Part shown: positions 10,201-22,500 of the stretch, in pieces
Layout: every line of letters begins with the position of its first letter
How positions within the stretch are numbered: the first letter of the stretch is position 1
DNA from: Eimeria necatrix
Taxonomy: Eukaryota; Apicomplexa; Conoidasida; Eucoccidiorida; Eimeriidae
Assembly (NCBI RefSeq): GCF_000499385.1
Contig: NW_013652106.1
Span: 1-64,000 of the forward strand
DNA length: 64,000 nt
Direction: 5' to 3'
Program-made: the position numbers and the translations under genes
The notes under the pieces: generated by a model
Told to the model about the DNA's origin: nothing
Database searches by the model: none
What the model saw: only the letters and a program-made list of their open reading frames with translations

Positions 10201-13200
10201 TAGCAACGAACCCTAAGGCATCGTAGTGGGAAGGACAGATATACACGTATAAGTAAGAAAGAAACGGTGAAAGGAGAGATATGGAACGGTAGGCAGAGCT
10301 GAATACGATAAAATGACAAAGCAAATGCTAAAGGAGCTAGCAAGAGGCATGTACAACAGACAAATAACAAAAGCAAACGCATGAAGAAGTGCATACAGGC
10401 CAAGTTGGAATCCTCAGGGACGAGGAGAAAATGAAGCACTAAGAGGCAGTCCGACAAGAAAAAACGGAACTGCAGAAAATAAACGAAGAATGATGTGACA
10501 ACGCATCCAAGTAAAGTTACGGAATCAATGCTGCACAAACATATGCCGCAGAACACAATAAGACTACGTGGGAATGCTGACAGCGGCAAGCGCCACGAGA
10601 ATTGCAGCAGCCTCTTTCGGTGGCCGTCCCTCGCAGTGCAAATTACGCAGCGAGTCCAAGAGCGTAATTTGCTGCCAACGGACAGAAAACATAGACCGGC
10701 GTAACTGTCTTATAGAATGCCGCAGCCTTTCTTCTTGCTGCAACCGCTGTTCCACGTCGTGCTTCTGTTGATCGTGTTTCAAACAGTCTTGTTGCCGTTG
10801 CTGAAGCTCTTTAAGCAACGCGAGCTTCTGCCACTGCATGCTTCTGTAGAGGTGCAGAAGAGCAAAAGCCCGAAAGGTTGCTGCTGCTGCTGTCGCCGCC
10901 TTCTGTTGCGGCAGAATTTCATCACTGCTGCAGGTAAGAAGCAGCTCCCATGCTTCTGTAAGCTGCTGCAGAATAGAGAGCGGAGCACGGCTCTGTATTT
11001 GCAGGCTATGCAGAGACACATTAACGAAGGCACAAGAAAACTCAGCCCGGTGTGTGAGGAGGAAAAAACCGCTCGCGCGCCCTATCGGCATCCCGACTGC
11101 ATTGGGGTTGCTGCTGATGGTGGTTCTATTCTGGACGCTCATGAGGTTTCTCTGGCCGCTCTTGGTGACACCACACCAGCAGCTAATGCGCATTTACAAT
11201 GAAAGACACATTCATGTGCCTGTAGGCCGTATAACTCACCTATTGAGTGCAATAAGACTCCGCAGCACGAGCAATGCAACTGGGGAGACAGATGTGGAGA
11301 AGCGGAAAATCGACTCCGTAGCTTCTCTTAGCAGCGCAGGCAAGCGAAGTCCAGCTTCGTCTGGAGGGGATACCGTTGCCACTGCTTGTTCATCGGGCAA
11401 TGCTGTTGCTCCTGCTGTCTGCCTTGCCGCTTTTGCTACTGTTGGTGTGTCGGCTGAGCTAGTTGCTTCAGAAGCAACCACGTCCTCTGCAGTTGTGGCG
11501 GGGCGCAGCAGCAAGACTGCAGTCTTAGCTTGGAGCTGAGCAGCACGCTGCTTCTGCTGTGCCAGGTAGACGTAAGTATCGAAGCGCTGTTGTTGCTCCG
11601 TTGCAGCCACTGGGGTAGGAGTAAAGTCCGCCGCTGCGGTTAGCTGCCACTGCAACAGTTGCTGTTGTCCCCACCCCTCCATATCTACCCCAAAAGAAGT
11701 TGCCGGGGAAGCAGCAGCAGCAGCTGCTGCTGCGACGCCACAAGGCACCTCAGTAGGAGGCATAAGATCTAAGGTCTCTGTGCTGCTACAGAGCAGAGCA
11801 ACAGCGCGCAGATGCAAAGCGGCTGCTGTCAGGCTTCTGCTCCTCTTGCTTTTGCTGCTGCTGTCCGACAGATGAAGCCATAAGTCTCCTGATAACAAGG
11901 GCAAATGCAGAGAGTATCAAAATGGCACGGAAACAGCATGAACAGCAGCACAAACACCAGCTGCACTTGAAGGCGCTTACTCAAGCCAGCATACACATTA
12001 TTTCCGAGCGGTTCTTTGTCCAACGTCTGCCACGTTTGTTCCCCCTGCTGCTGCATCTTTTGCTGTCCTCTGCTACCCGTCAGTGTAGCAGCAAGTGCAA
12101 GCCTCTCCGGGTTGCCAATGCCGAGAAGGCGCAATAGGGCAATGAAGAAAGAAAGCAACTCTTCCAGCGAACACAGGCCCCAAACTTTTCGTTGTCTTAA
12201 TATGGAGTTCAGCAACAGCTCGATAATTTCGTCTAACTCCTTCTTATACGCAGCGAACACCTGATGCACTGGCTGATGTTCCTTCCGCTGCCAGTCCTTC
12301 TCGTGAGGCTGGCCCTGCTCTTTCTGACAATCCTGTATTCGCTGCTGTTGCAAAGCAAGCAGGTTCAGCTGAGCAACAAAAGATATGTCTCTTAGCATCA
12401 GGGCCTCTGCAAAGCGAAATATACTTTCAATTGATAGCGCCTCTTCATTTCCAGATGTTCCGCGGCTACTTTTGAGAGCTTCTGCGACTCTGCAAGTTGC
12501 TGCCGTGATTCTAGTCGCTAGTCCTAATATTTCCGGTGTATCCGTAGTTTCAATCTGCACCGGAAGAGTCTCAAGGTAAACAGGGGCAGGTGAGGAAATG
12601 CTGCCATTACATCTTCGTCCTGTTGCTGCCGAATCCGCATTCGCTAAAACAGCCGCTTGTGCCGCTGAGCACGTAGGAACCAGCAACAGAGAAACCTGTT
12701 GAGGAAAAAACGCTGCGTAGGCTGCCGCTTGGAGCACACAACACCTCTGCTGCAACAAGTAACACACCAAAGCGGCAAATTGAATGCTTCAAAAGCAAGC
12801 ACGATGTTGCAACTGGAAGCTGACGCCCGCAGACACCTAACAAAAATGGTTAAATCTAAGCAGGAGACAAACGCCCATGTAAAACAGTAAAAGCACCAAC
12901 TCAAATAGAGAACGGAACGGCGAAAGACACTGAAACTGAAGAAAAGACAGTAAAAGGTCAAACTACTCGGGAGACAAAGGCAGGTAATTTAGTATGCAAA
13001 GACGGGAAATTGAGAAGGCTGATATACTGTGCACGCACTCTAGGAGAGAGGTCAGGGCACTCAAGGAGACGATGCAGCAAAGGAAATGCTTCAGAGGGAG
13101 CAATTAACGTGGCAGCAGAAGCTGGGGCAGCAGCAGAGCCACGTGGCCGCAGCAGACGTTGCCTGCAGGAAACAGAAGCAGATGAGTGAGAACACTTCGT

Positions 13201-15116
13201 TTTAGAGCTGCCTCAACTGTGAATCTGACTGACTCCCTCACAGCCCCTGACAGCAGCAACGAGGCCAAGAGAGAAGCAGCTCAAATGAAAACCTCAGCAA
13301 AGCCCACCGTAGCCAAATAGTGGAAGAAAGAGCGAAGAGCAGTGAGAGACAGGCACCAGCGGAAAAAGTGCACAAAGAAGAAGGGACAAATTGGCAAGGT
13401 TAAAGATAGACAGCTACGCAGCAAGAGATTTCTGAAACTACAGTATATGTGAAAATTTATAAGTGCAGATGAGAAGACGGAGAGAGACACCAAACACGGG
13501 AGAATGCAAACACAGCCACTTCTAACTGAAGGATCTAAACGCGTGCGTTGAAAATAACGCAACGCAAAATCCGTCCAGAAAGAAGCGCTCATAGACGTTA
13601 GAAAAAATGTGCAACAAAAACGAGAGCTGGGGAGAGCAGCACTGACTGCCAGAAGATTAAATGGGCTAGAAAACGAAAATAGAAGCGACCTTGAGAAGAA
13701 TACAGACATGCAGAGGCAAATGATTTCTCAGGCTGACAGTTGCAGAGACATCCAGGGTGTAGGAGCCACAAAGAAGCGGCAATACACGGTACAGGATGTA
13801 AAGGGAAGAAAAGTAACGAGCAGAAGCGGAATCGAGCGAAGAGGAAGAGAACTTGCTGCACCTTCTAATGGAGACAAGGAGACGCGCTAGTGAAGCTGCA
13901 GCTTCGCCCCCCAATGGTGACTCTGCAAGACAAGGAATGAAGCACTCTGCTGTCGCCGGCATTCCTGAGGAAGACAGAAGCCTTAGACACAGCAAAGGAA
14001 ATTGAATGACGCGGACAGCGGGAACCTCTATTCTACAGCGGGAACCTCTACTCTAAGGCAAAAGTAGACAAAACTGTTTCTTGGCAGAGACCCAAAAATA
14101 CGGGCAAGTTCGAGCATATGCATACAGCAAAGTTGAACCAGCATGCTGTGTACGAAGGATCAGCTGCATCGGCAGCTAATGCCTTTACAGACTCTCTGGA
14201 CGCAAATTGGCTCACCCAAATTCCCAAAGGCACTAATGAGAGCCGCACATTCGCCAGGCGTGAAAGCAGATGGTAACTGCGATTGCTCCTGCTGCTGCAC
14301 TGCCTCACGTACACCAACAACGACACGCTGTATCCGGTGGTCTCTCTGCGGGGGGCGCAGCAAAGACAGGAGCAGCAGCGCAGGGGCCAACAAGCTCGAT
14401 CCTCGTCGCTGCGGCTGCTCCAGAAGCGGCAGCTGCTCTGCGGCGACAGCCGCGAGGCAACTGCAGTCTCCTCTTAAATACGCATTTTCAATTCTGTTCG
14501 CAGCGTCTACGCTGTCGTCCGCACGTCCTGTGGCTGTTCCTGCCGTTGCCTCTACCGGAAGTTGTGCATTGTCCGCAGCTGTTGTCTCTGTTGCTCGCAC
14601 TGTAGTAGCGACAACGAATGCTGCTATCGCGTCCGACTCTGGAGGGGCAGCAAAAGCCTTTAGATAGTGGGGCCAATGCGGCACCCAAGCGAGTTGTTGC
14701 TGCTGCAGCACTCGCAGGGCTCGTTGCTTGCGTTGCTGCTGCTGCTGGATTGTTATAGTTGCCCTCATCCAAGATAAATCCTGGGCTTCGGCGCGATCAG
14801 AAGTAAAAGCAGCGGCCTCAGCAGCAGCCTTGTCACACAAACTTCGACAGGATCTTCGGAAGGGGCATTGAGGGAAGCGTCTCGTAGTGACCGCAAAATC
14901 ATGTGTTGCCACTGTGGCTGTTATTGAAAAAGCCATGTTTGCCGTTTCTGGCTTTGGGTGAGCTCCCGCTGATCCATGTGCCACCGCTTGTCTGTTGTGT
15001 CCTGATGCCCTTGGCCTGGTGCTGCATATAGACTGCACAGCGCTAGTGCCGAGGCGCGGAAGTGGCCCCGTCCTGCACATGGCCACAGTTCTTAGTGAAG
15101 CAGGCGCTAAATTCAT
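7211..15116 (-). CDS. large Ala/Leu/Gln-rich protein with HPR-like helical repeats, probably mitochondrial
   Basis: Not recognised as a named protein. ATG at 15116 opens an N-terminus rich in Arg/Ser/Thr/Ala with almost no acidic residues, consistent with a mitochondrial presequence. Splice-phase-consistent exons: 15116-14216, 13922-13862, 13162-12967, 12749-11981, 11888-11240, 11005-10582, 10212-9727, then one starting 9216 and running to about 8610. Further probable exons lie near 7902-7760, 7535-7405 and 7303-7211, ending in a candidate TAG; these last ones are poorly resolved. The junction 9727/9216 gives TPQQLASSLWGVAEALAG. That motif, with AALISAFGNL near residue 295 and EIAVALYSLRP, resembles heptatricopeptide (HPR) repeats of apicomplexan mitochondrial RNA-binding proteins. 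I cannot see the RAP domain that often ends such proteins. Acidic/Ala/Gln runs are inserted between repeats. The donor at 10582 (GCT|GTCAGC) is weak. The gene is divergent from the Mpv17-type gene. Confidence 0.55.
9331..9414. repeat. 34-bp direct repeat inside an intron
   Basis: 9331-9364 and 9381-9414 share AAAGGAGAATTCG and TATGAGCTT, with about five differences, separated by 16 bp containing (TA)n. Lies in the predicted intron 9217-9726 of the HPR-like gene. Confidence 0.7.
14015..14054. repeat. 20-bp tandem duplication in an intron
   Basis: ACAGCGGGAACCTCTATTCT is followed directly by the same 20 bases with one change (A/C). It lies in the first predicted intron of the HPR-like gene. 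Confidence 0.8.
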
Positions 15117-16166
15117 CCCAAGTTGAATACACGCCTGAGACTGAGCCCTGGGGCCCCGGCCAGACCCCTCTTAGCGAGCATCGGGAGCTGCAGGGGGACC
15201 CTCTCCCTGCTTGAAATAGATTCGCTTGTGTACTTGCGGTGTTTTTTTATTATCTACCATTATTTACACAAGCAAAAACAAATTAATTCAGTGCCACAGT
15301 ACGTCTGCTGTCTCTTGCTGCCATACTCCCAAGCGTCCCTTGAAGGGCCCTCAGCGACGATTCAGTGATCGGCTTCATCGGCTGCAGCAGCCGCAGCAGC
15401 GGCAGCAGGCCCCACACGTGCACAAGTGTACCGCGCATTGCAAAGAAACATTTCCACTTCCTTTGTAACACAGCGAAGAGAGGGCGGATCGGGCCTTTCC
15501 CAGTCAACAGCAAGTGCAACCCCGGTCGGCTGCTGCTGCTGCAGCCTTTTCTTGTTGCTGGCGTTCCTGCTGCGTACTAAACGCTGGGCTGGATACCGAC
15601 AAGAGTCATTTGCACATACACTGACCCAGCGGAGGAGTTATAATTGGGGGCAGGAAATTAGCGAGCTGCACAGGTAGCGCCAGTAACACTTAACGCAACA
15701 GCAGCGCCAGCCGCAAGGGCACGGGAGGCCAGCGGGGGGACTGTCGTTGCAATACAAAAGTCGCGGAAAGGGGTAATAGTTGTTTCAACTGTGCATATCC
15801 ATTTTGGTGGCTTTGCAACTTCACTGCTTCAGCATATGCTGTAGCAGCGGCTGGGAGGTGGCCATGCTGTGCAGGTCTTACACAACGTGGGAAAAGTGCG
15901 GGAAAGGACGATAAAAGTTCTGCCAAAGGCACTAGGAGGATAAGCAGCACGTGCTGGTGGTGCTGCTGCCGCGTGGTGGACTGCGCACTTTGCCTCTAAC
16001 GCGTATAAAGATGAGCCTCAGAAGCTTATGGCCGCCGCCGGCGGCCAGCTTCCGCTGATCGTCTCGCACACATTTCTCAAGCCCTGCATCGGCAACAGAA
16101 ACAGATGCTGCAGCTGCCGCTGCGCGTTTCAGCATCTTCATCTGAGCAAGGCTTCGGCATAGTGAG
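15117..16166. promoter_or_regulatory. intergenic region between divergent genes
   Basis: About 1.05 kb between the start codons of the minus-strand HPR-like gene and the plus-strand Mpv17-type gene. It probably holds both promoters and 5' leaders. CAG/CTG-rich patches (15380-15410, 15960-15980, 16100-16200) give ORFs on both strands, so an additional 5' exon of either gene is possible. No specific motif is assigned. Confidence 0.4.
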
Positions 16167-18702
16167 ATGTGGGGCCGCCTGCGGCCGTACAGCAGGGTCG
16201 CAGGAGCGGCCGCCGCTGCTAATCCAGTAGGGGCTGCAAAAGGCCGCTCACTGGTAGCAGTAGGAGAGGTTTCAAACAAAGTACCTGTAGCAACTGTTGC
16301 TGTTGCTGCTGTCGCAAGACATGATCCAGGCAGTAGGCGCCGCCTACTTCTAGCTTGCTGTCCTATTAGGACTCGCGAACATAATGTGCTGTTGCCCATG
16401 CCGCACATGCAGTTGCAGCAACAGCATCGCGGGCGAAAGTTATATCAGTGTTCCGCTCGCCCTCTATCTCCTAAATTTGCTTCTGCTGCTGCACCTCAAG
16501 GCGAGCCTAGTTGCCCCTGTTCCCCGTCTTCGGGCACCTCAGCCCCGGTATCTGGAGCAGCAATACCCACATCCGCGGCAGGGATGGGAGTAGCACACAA
16601 GGATGGCCACTCCTGGCTGTGGCGGCTAGTGCAACACCGCGTGGGAAGGCGCAGTCGTCAAAAGCAGAAGGAGAGACAAAAAGAGAGAGAAAAAGAGCGG
16701 ATTGTTCGGCTGCCTTTGGGTATATCTGTAGCTCTATGGGCTCCTATTCCGAGCAGCAGCAGGCTAAAGAGAGATGTGCTGCTGAACGCAGTTGCTGCGC
16801 TGCTACTATTTTCCGCCAGTGACATCATGGCGCAACACCTGCAGCACACGCAAGCCCACAAACAGCAGCAGCAATCGCAACAGGAGTTGGACCCGCAGCA
16901 GCAGCAGCAGCCTCCACGAGAGCTGCAAGGTTGCGGGGCAGAGCAGGTTCCTCCAACCCTAAGCAGCACATTGCGGCAGATCGATGCGGGCCGCACGCTG
17001 GCTGTCGGTTGCGAAGGAGTGATAGTTAATGGTGAAACCAGCTTGTTGCATAGTTGTGTCAAATTCTGTGCCTGCTGTGCTATCCCTGCCTTGTGTGTGT
17101 GTGGTTTGTGGTGACTGTGCTTTGAGCTCCGTAGCCATATGTTTACCTTTTCAAGTAGCTCTGCGTGCCGGTTTCCTTCGTCTGTGTGCCTGTCTGCCCG
17201 CTCTCGTCCCTTTTACTCTTGTTTCATTTTATGCATGTGACAGTTCCTCGTTTATCTCTTCTTCGGCAAATTCTGAAGTTCTCAAACTTATCTGTTTTCC
17301 CCCTGTTTGTGTTATCTGCCATTCTGCATGTCTAGCATGCTTTTGCTCACTGCATCTCCCCACAGATGTTCCATCTTTTTTTTAAAAGTATAGGGACACA
17401 TATTGCAATCATTTTCTAGCCTTTCTACAGTGCCTAGGCTCTAGCTGCTAAAGCATTTTGGTGTTCGCCCTCTCTGTTGCAGCTCTTCTACTGACACCTA
17501 TGTATCACAAACTCGAAGCGATGCTGGCTCACAATACTGCACTGAAGCGCAGTAGCACGAGCAGCGCAGGTGGCGGTGGTAGCAGCAGCAGAGGAAACCC
17601 CAAAGTCACGAGCTCCGGGAGATCTGGTGCTGCAGCACGTGTAGCTGCTGCAGTCTCTGGTGCCTCAACAGCAGCAAATACAGCAGCAAATGCAGCAGCA
17701 GCAGCAGCGGCAGCAGCACAAACACAACAAGGAAGCCGCGCCAGTCGCTTGCTGTGGCTGCTGAGTTTATATCAGGTGCTGGCCGTTCAAATAGTCGCCA
17801 TGCCTTTTAGTTCTTTTTCTTTTCTTTTTTTCACACCAGTTCTCAGATTCAGCTTCACTCGGCTTTTTGAAGAGCAACAGCTTCCAGCCCAGGAGGAGCA
17901 GGTACAACAGCATTACGTGCAGCAGCAAAGGCTAGAGCAGCAGCTGCTGCTAGCGCCAGAGCGACGACAGCAGCAGCGGCAGCAGCAAGAACAAGAGCAC
18001 CAGCAGTTTTGCTTGATCCTTGGCTCACCCGGCTCTCAGAGGACAATTCAAAACGAAGTTATTGACAAGGACGCCCCAACTACAGTGCAGCAACACCAGC
18101 AGCAACAGCAGCAAGGGCAGCAGCAGCAACAGCATCAGAGGTGTTGGATCAGTTCCGACCCTCCAGGGAATTTGCGTGCTGCACTCCGTGAGGGTTACGA
18201 GGCTGTGCGATGTCATTTCAGAGAAATATACGTCGCTAGCCTTGTTGTGTGGCCCCTGTCGGACCTTATCAACTTCCGGTGGGCTGAATGCCTTCAATGG
18301 CGTATCAGTAGCGCCAACAATTAGCGAGTATTTAGGGCCTCTCCCGGTGCAACGAGCTAGTAAAAGACAGCTACGTTCACATCACCTTAATGCGCAAGAG
18401 ATGCCGCGTTTTCATTGCCCATGTATGTACAGCAGGGTTCCTGCTGCCGTTGCTGCTAGACAGGTATACAAAGCGTGATAACTGTGGCGTGATTGCATGC
18501 GTCTGTGCTTTTCAGTTTCGTTCCACTGGCAATGCGCCCTGCCTGGGACTCTCTACTTGACTTTGTTTGGGCTGTGTACCTCTCCTATGCCGCCCACTCT
18601 TCCCCAGCACCAGTGCAACAGCAGCACCCGGTAGATGAAACAGCGGGAGCTGCTGCTGCGGCCCCTACTTCGTCTGCGGGCATGCAGTTGAACACTGCAT
18701 GA
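16167..18702 (+). CDS. Mpv17/PMP22-family inner-membrane protein with large Ala/Gln insertions
   Basis: Three phase-consistent exons (16167-17031, 17483-18278, 18516-18702) give 615 aa, against about 175-200 for typical family members. Family signatures appear in order: a hydrophobic segment with DIMAQ (about residues 200-220), the D-x-GRT-x-x-x-G block near 270, LTPMYHKLEAML near 291 and a membrane segment LLSLYQVLAVQIVAMPF near 382. At the end comes the diagnostic VWPLSDLINFR joined by splicing to FVPLAMRPAWDSLLDFVWAVYLSY. Poly-Q (about 231-256 and 420-480) and poly-A (about 355-370) tracts are inserted between helices. The Mpv17/Sym1 family forms channels in mitochondrial inner or peroxisomal membranes; the substrate is not predictable here. 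The N-terminal 190 residues are low complexity with a Lys/Arg/Glu run, and the chosen ATG is only the first in frame, so the start is uncertain. Neighbours give no functional hint. Confidence 0.8.
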
Positions 18703-19554
18703 ACAAAGGGGACCAACTGTCACTCCTCCACTACTCGGGCTCTAAAGCTGCTCCCCTGGAGCTGCTACCCCTGCTATACAGAAACTGCAGCAAGTGAATT
18801 GCTTCGCAGAGTACGCGACAACTCGTCTTTACAGGCAGTCTGGTAGCTGCTGCTGCTTCTAATGCTTCTGCTGCTACTGCTGGTGCCGCTCCTACTGCTC
18901 GAGCTGCGATAGCAGCTACTGCATGAAAGTGCTTTTCCATGAAGGACAAGGTGGACAACTGCAGCACGAATAAGCACGACACCACATATTCGGTGCCAAG
19001 CGTTTGCGTCCTTGAAAACTAGTGAAGGCCAACTAATATGCCAAGCTCTAGGAACTCAAATGTGCTGATCCTCATACGTTGTTGCGTCAGCTCTCCTCTG
19101 GAGCTCCGCTAGCTACTTGTGCAGCACAATTGCACCTGAGGGGTACCCTTCTTTGCAGAAACAGCCACCAAAGCAGCAACATCAGGATTAGCAGCAAAGG
19201 AGTGCTGTGCTTCGTCCTGCTGGTGCACATATCGGCTCTTGCTGTCCCTGCTGCGAGCTGCGGACGGTAACACTCTGTCTCTCCCACTACTGTGGTGTCT
19301 GTACACCTCGAACCGCTGCTGCGCCTCTGCCTCCCTCTCAAGTAGCTAGTCCAGCGAATCTTCACCTTTTACTTGTTCAGATGTTACTGCTGTTGCTGCA
19401 GATGCTGCACATTACACATTGACACTGCTGCTGTTCAGCTTTCTCCGCTGCTTTCTTCCAGCAGGTTCAACTACTGTTGGTGCTGCTGCTGCATCGGTAA
19501 CAGTCCTCTCTGTTTAATACAAAGGCAACCCTCTATACCGCTTGAAAATCCCGT
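18703..19554. other. intergenic region between convergent genes
   Basis: Between the stop of the Mpv17-type gene and the candidate stop of the kelch/poly-Q gene. CAG/CTG-rich patches (18640-18910, 19370-19500) continue but carry no domain I recognise. A minus-strand 3' exon of the kelch gene could extend into it. Confidence 0.4.
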
Positions 19555-22500
19555 TCATGGTAACGGATTCCGGTGCCTTCGATGCTGCTGCTGCAGCTGC
19601 TGCTGCTGCTGCTGTTGCTGTAGCTGTTGCTGTAGCTGCTGCTGAACACTGTTGCGAGTCGAGTTACCAGGAGGCCTTCGACGGTGCCTTTGGGGTGCCG
19701 AATTTGCAGCTGCAGCAGCAGCTGCTGCAGCGGGTGGGAAGGACGGCCAGGCACTTGTCCTAGCCTGCTGCTGGGACTGGTGTTCTGCTTGCTGTTGCTG
19801 CAGCGGATGCTGTTGCAACAGATGGTGCTGTTGCTTTACTTGTTGCTGCAGCTGCTGCTGCTGCTGCTGCAGTTTTTGTTTATGCTGCTGCTGATGCTGT
19901 TGTTGCTGCTGGTGGGGATCATTTGAATGTTGGTGCAGCAGTTCCCTCGGCTGCGGCTGTTGCTGGGGCTGCTGTTGTCGTTGCGCCTGCTGCAGTTGCT
20001 GTTGCTGCTCCTCGCTGCAAGCCCTAGCTTTACCGTCTACGTCGCTTCCAGTGGAATGAACGCCATGACCTTCCTTCTGCCGAAGCAGAAGAAGTAAGCA
20101 CTGACGCACTTGCTGCGCCTGCACCAACGCCCGAGGACACGACCATAGCAGCAAAACGAGCAAAATATTATGCCGGAAATAGTAGCCTCAACATGGCACA
20201 TATTACAATCCGGGAGTAATGTAGGCAAACATATTTTCGTCAACAAGACGCATGGAAGATAACCATGAACAAAGCAACCAGAAAAGAAACTGCTTGGAAA
20301 CAGCAACGAGGAGCTCTGTCGAACTCGAGCGGCATCGCTCCTAGGCTCCTTACAGTCGCAGCAAATGTCTCAACCTTTTCCTTCTGCTGTTGCAGCATCG
20401 CATCTCTGGCCCGCAGTTGCTGGAGAAGCAGCTGCTGCTGCTGCTCGTGCTGCTGCTGCTGTAGCTCCCTGGCGCTGCGTTCCTCTCGAAGCTGCTGCAG
20501 CACCGCCGTGGCCTGATATTTAGCAGCAGCGACATCACAGGCCGGCAAAGAGACCGACGGGGAGTGAACCACTAAGGTAGCATAGAGCATACAGGAGTGT
20601 CAGATTCCCAAAGGACTGCCACAAACAGCAGAAGAAAGCAAAAAGACAGTAGGCGAGCTGACGCTCACTTGATGGGCAGGATCAGCGTAGGAAAGTACCC
20701 GTAAAAGCTAAACTAGAACCCAGCCGTTACAACGCAAGTACGACCGAGAGGAAAGAGCGATGGCACATAAATGTCCGGAAAGGGCAAACCGCTGTGCACG
20801 GAGGGGCAGTGCGCAGCCCGCTCAATGCGTTAGGCGAGATATACCACGAAACAACGACACGACACGAAATACATGCGCCGGCAGCTCACTTTCATCGATA
20901 GGGCTGAGAGGACGTCCTCGCGCTGCTGCAGCTGCTGCCGCAGCAAATTTCGTTCAGTCCGTAGTTCTTCCATATCCCGCTGCAGCAGCTGAACTTGTTG
21001 CTGTAGCTGCTGCTCGGCGCTGAATGGAGAATCCGCAGCAGCAGTAGGCACCTGCTGCACCCTTAATTTCCGAGCCTGATGCTGAAGCATTTGCAACAGC
21101 GCTTGCTGTTGCTGCTGTTGCTGCTGTCTTTGATGTCGTTGCACCGATTCCGAAGGCGAGTCCTTGTCTCCGTCTTCAAGAGCAGGAGCGCCAGCAACAC
21201 AGACCGCTGCTGTTTTCGAGGAAGCATCACCCGTGTGTTCTGTGAAACTAATGATAGCCTCCTCTAAATACGCAAGTGACAGCCGATGTATCGATGATGT
21301 CACCAGGGGAGGGATGCTGTTGTTTCCGCCTTGCACCTGTTTTCCTGCTTGCTGTCCGAAAATGGCAGCATCTGACGTTATTGTTCCTCCGTAAAACACA
21401 TAAAAGTATTCCTGATTGCACACGGCGAATGCATCTTTGCTTGATGCTGAGCCGGCGAGTGCTTCCGGAAGTGAAATGTTTGCCCAGTGAAGGTTCCACA
21501 GAGAGATACAGAGCAGGGCTGCAGGCACAACACGAAAGCGCATGAGGTAATGCTACAGGCTGTGCACGCATATTGGCTCGCCTTAGTGCAGCACAGTACG
21601 TGCACAGAAGCAACGTTACTGTGTTTCTCCTGGCTGCTACCGCAGGCAACAACGGAGCGACAGGTGCAAGCAGTGTACCTGCAGTGGGGGGAGGGCAGTA
21701 CAGGATCAAAATGTCGCGGAAGAAGAAGAGACAAACACTGAAAGGAGACAAACATGAGGCAAGAATGAGTCTGCGGAAGCCTGCTGGTCCGAAGGAAGTA
21801 TAATACGAGCAAAATGGCATGGGCACAGGGGAAGAGGCAACTGCACAGAGCCTCAACTGCCCCACTAAGAGCTACTGGGGACAGCGATGAACAAACTAAA
21901 GGATATGCAGTTTGCGAAGTGTATAGAGACAGGCTGAGAAAAGCTTGTCCGGAGCGATAGGAAATACGCGGGGAGAGATACTGATAGATCCCTAAGAAGC
22001 TTCGCGAGAGAGGAGCACGAAGATGGAGCATAGAAGTTGGTGTGTAAAGAAAGCATGAAACGCCAAGTACTCACGCATTGCTTCCTGGAAAGTCTGGCCA
22101 ACCCCCTGCGGGCTTAATTAAGTTCCATCTCTTTTCCTTAACTTCAAAGCTCCACATATCCCTCAAGCTAATCCCTTGGTCGCTGCTGTCTTTGCCACCA
22201 AACAAGTATAACGAATTCCCATCCGCTGAAGCAGTGAACGCTGCGTCGATTCGAGGGACGGGTTCCTGCTGGCACTGCACCTGTGGCTGCGTCGATGCCG
22301 CTGTCGCTGTGGAGGTGTACAGCAGCTCCAGAGCAAACGTCTTCAGGTTCAACTGTAGCAATCTGTTTTGTACATTCTCTGTCGTTGTGAAGAGATGCAC
22401 GCAAAAGGCACAGGCAAAAATCCGCAGCAAACAAGAATGCAACGACACTAATGGAACCTTTTGCGCGGGCTCCGTATACAGCTGCGAATTCTGTGCTTAC

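Noticed and set aside
19580..19660. repeated CTG units as a possible CRISPR-like array
   Set aside because: Trinucleotide repeat in a eukaryotic coding exon; no spacer-repeat structure.
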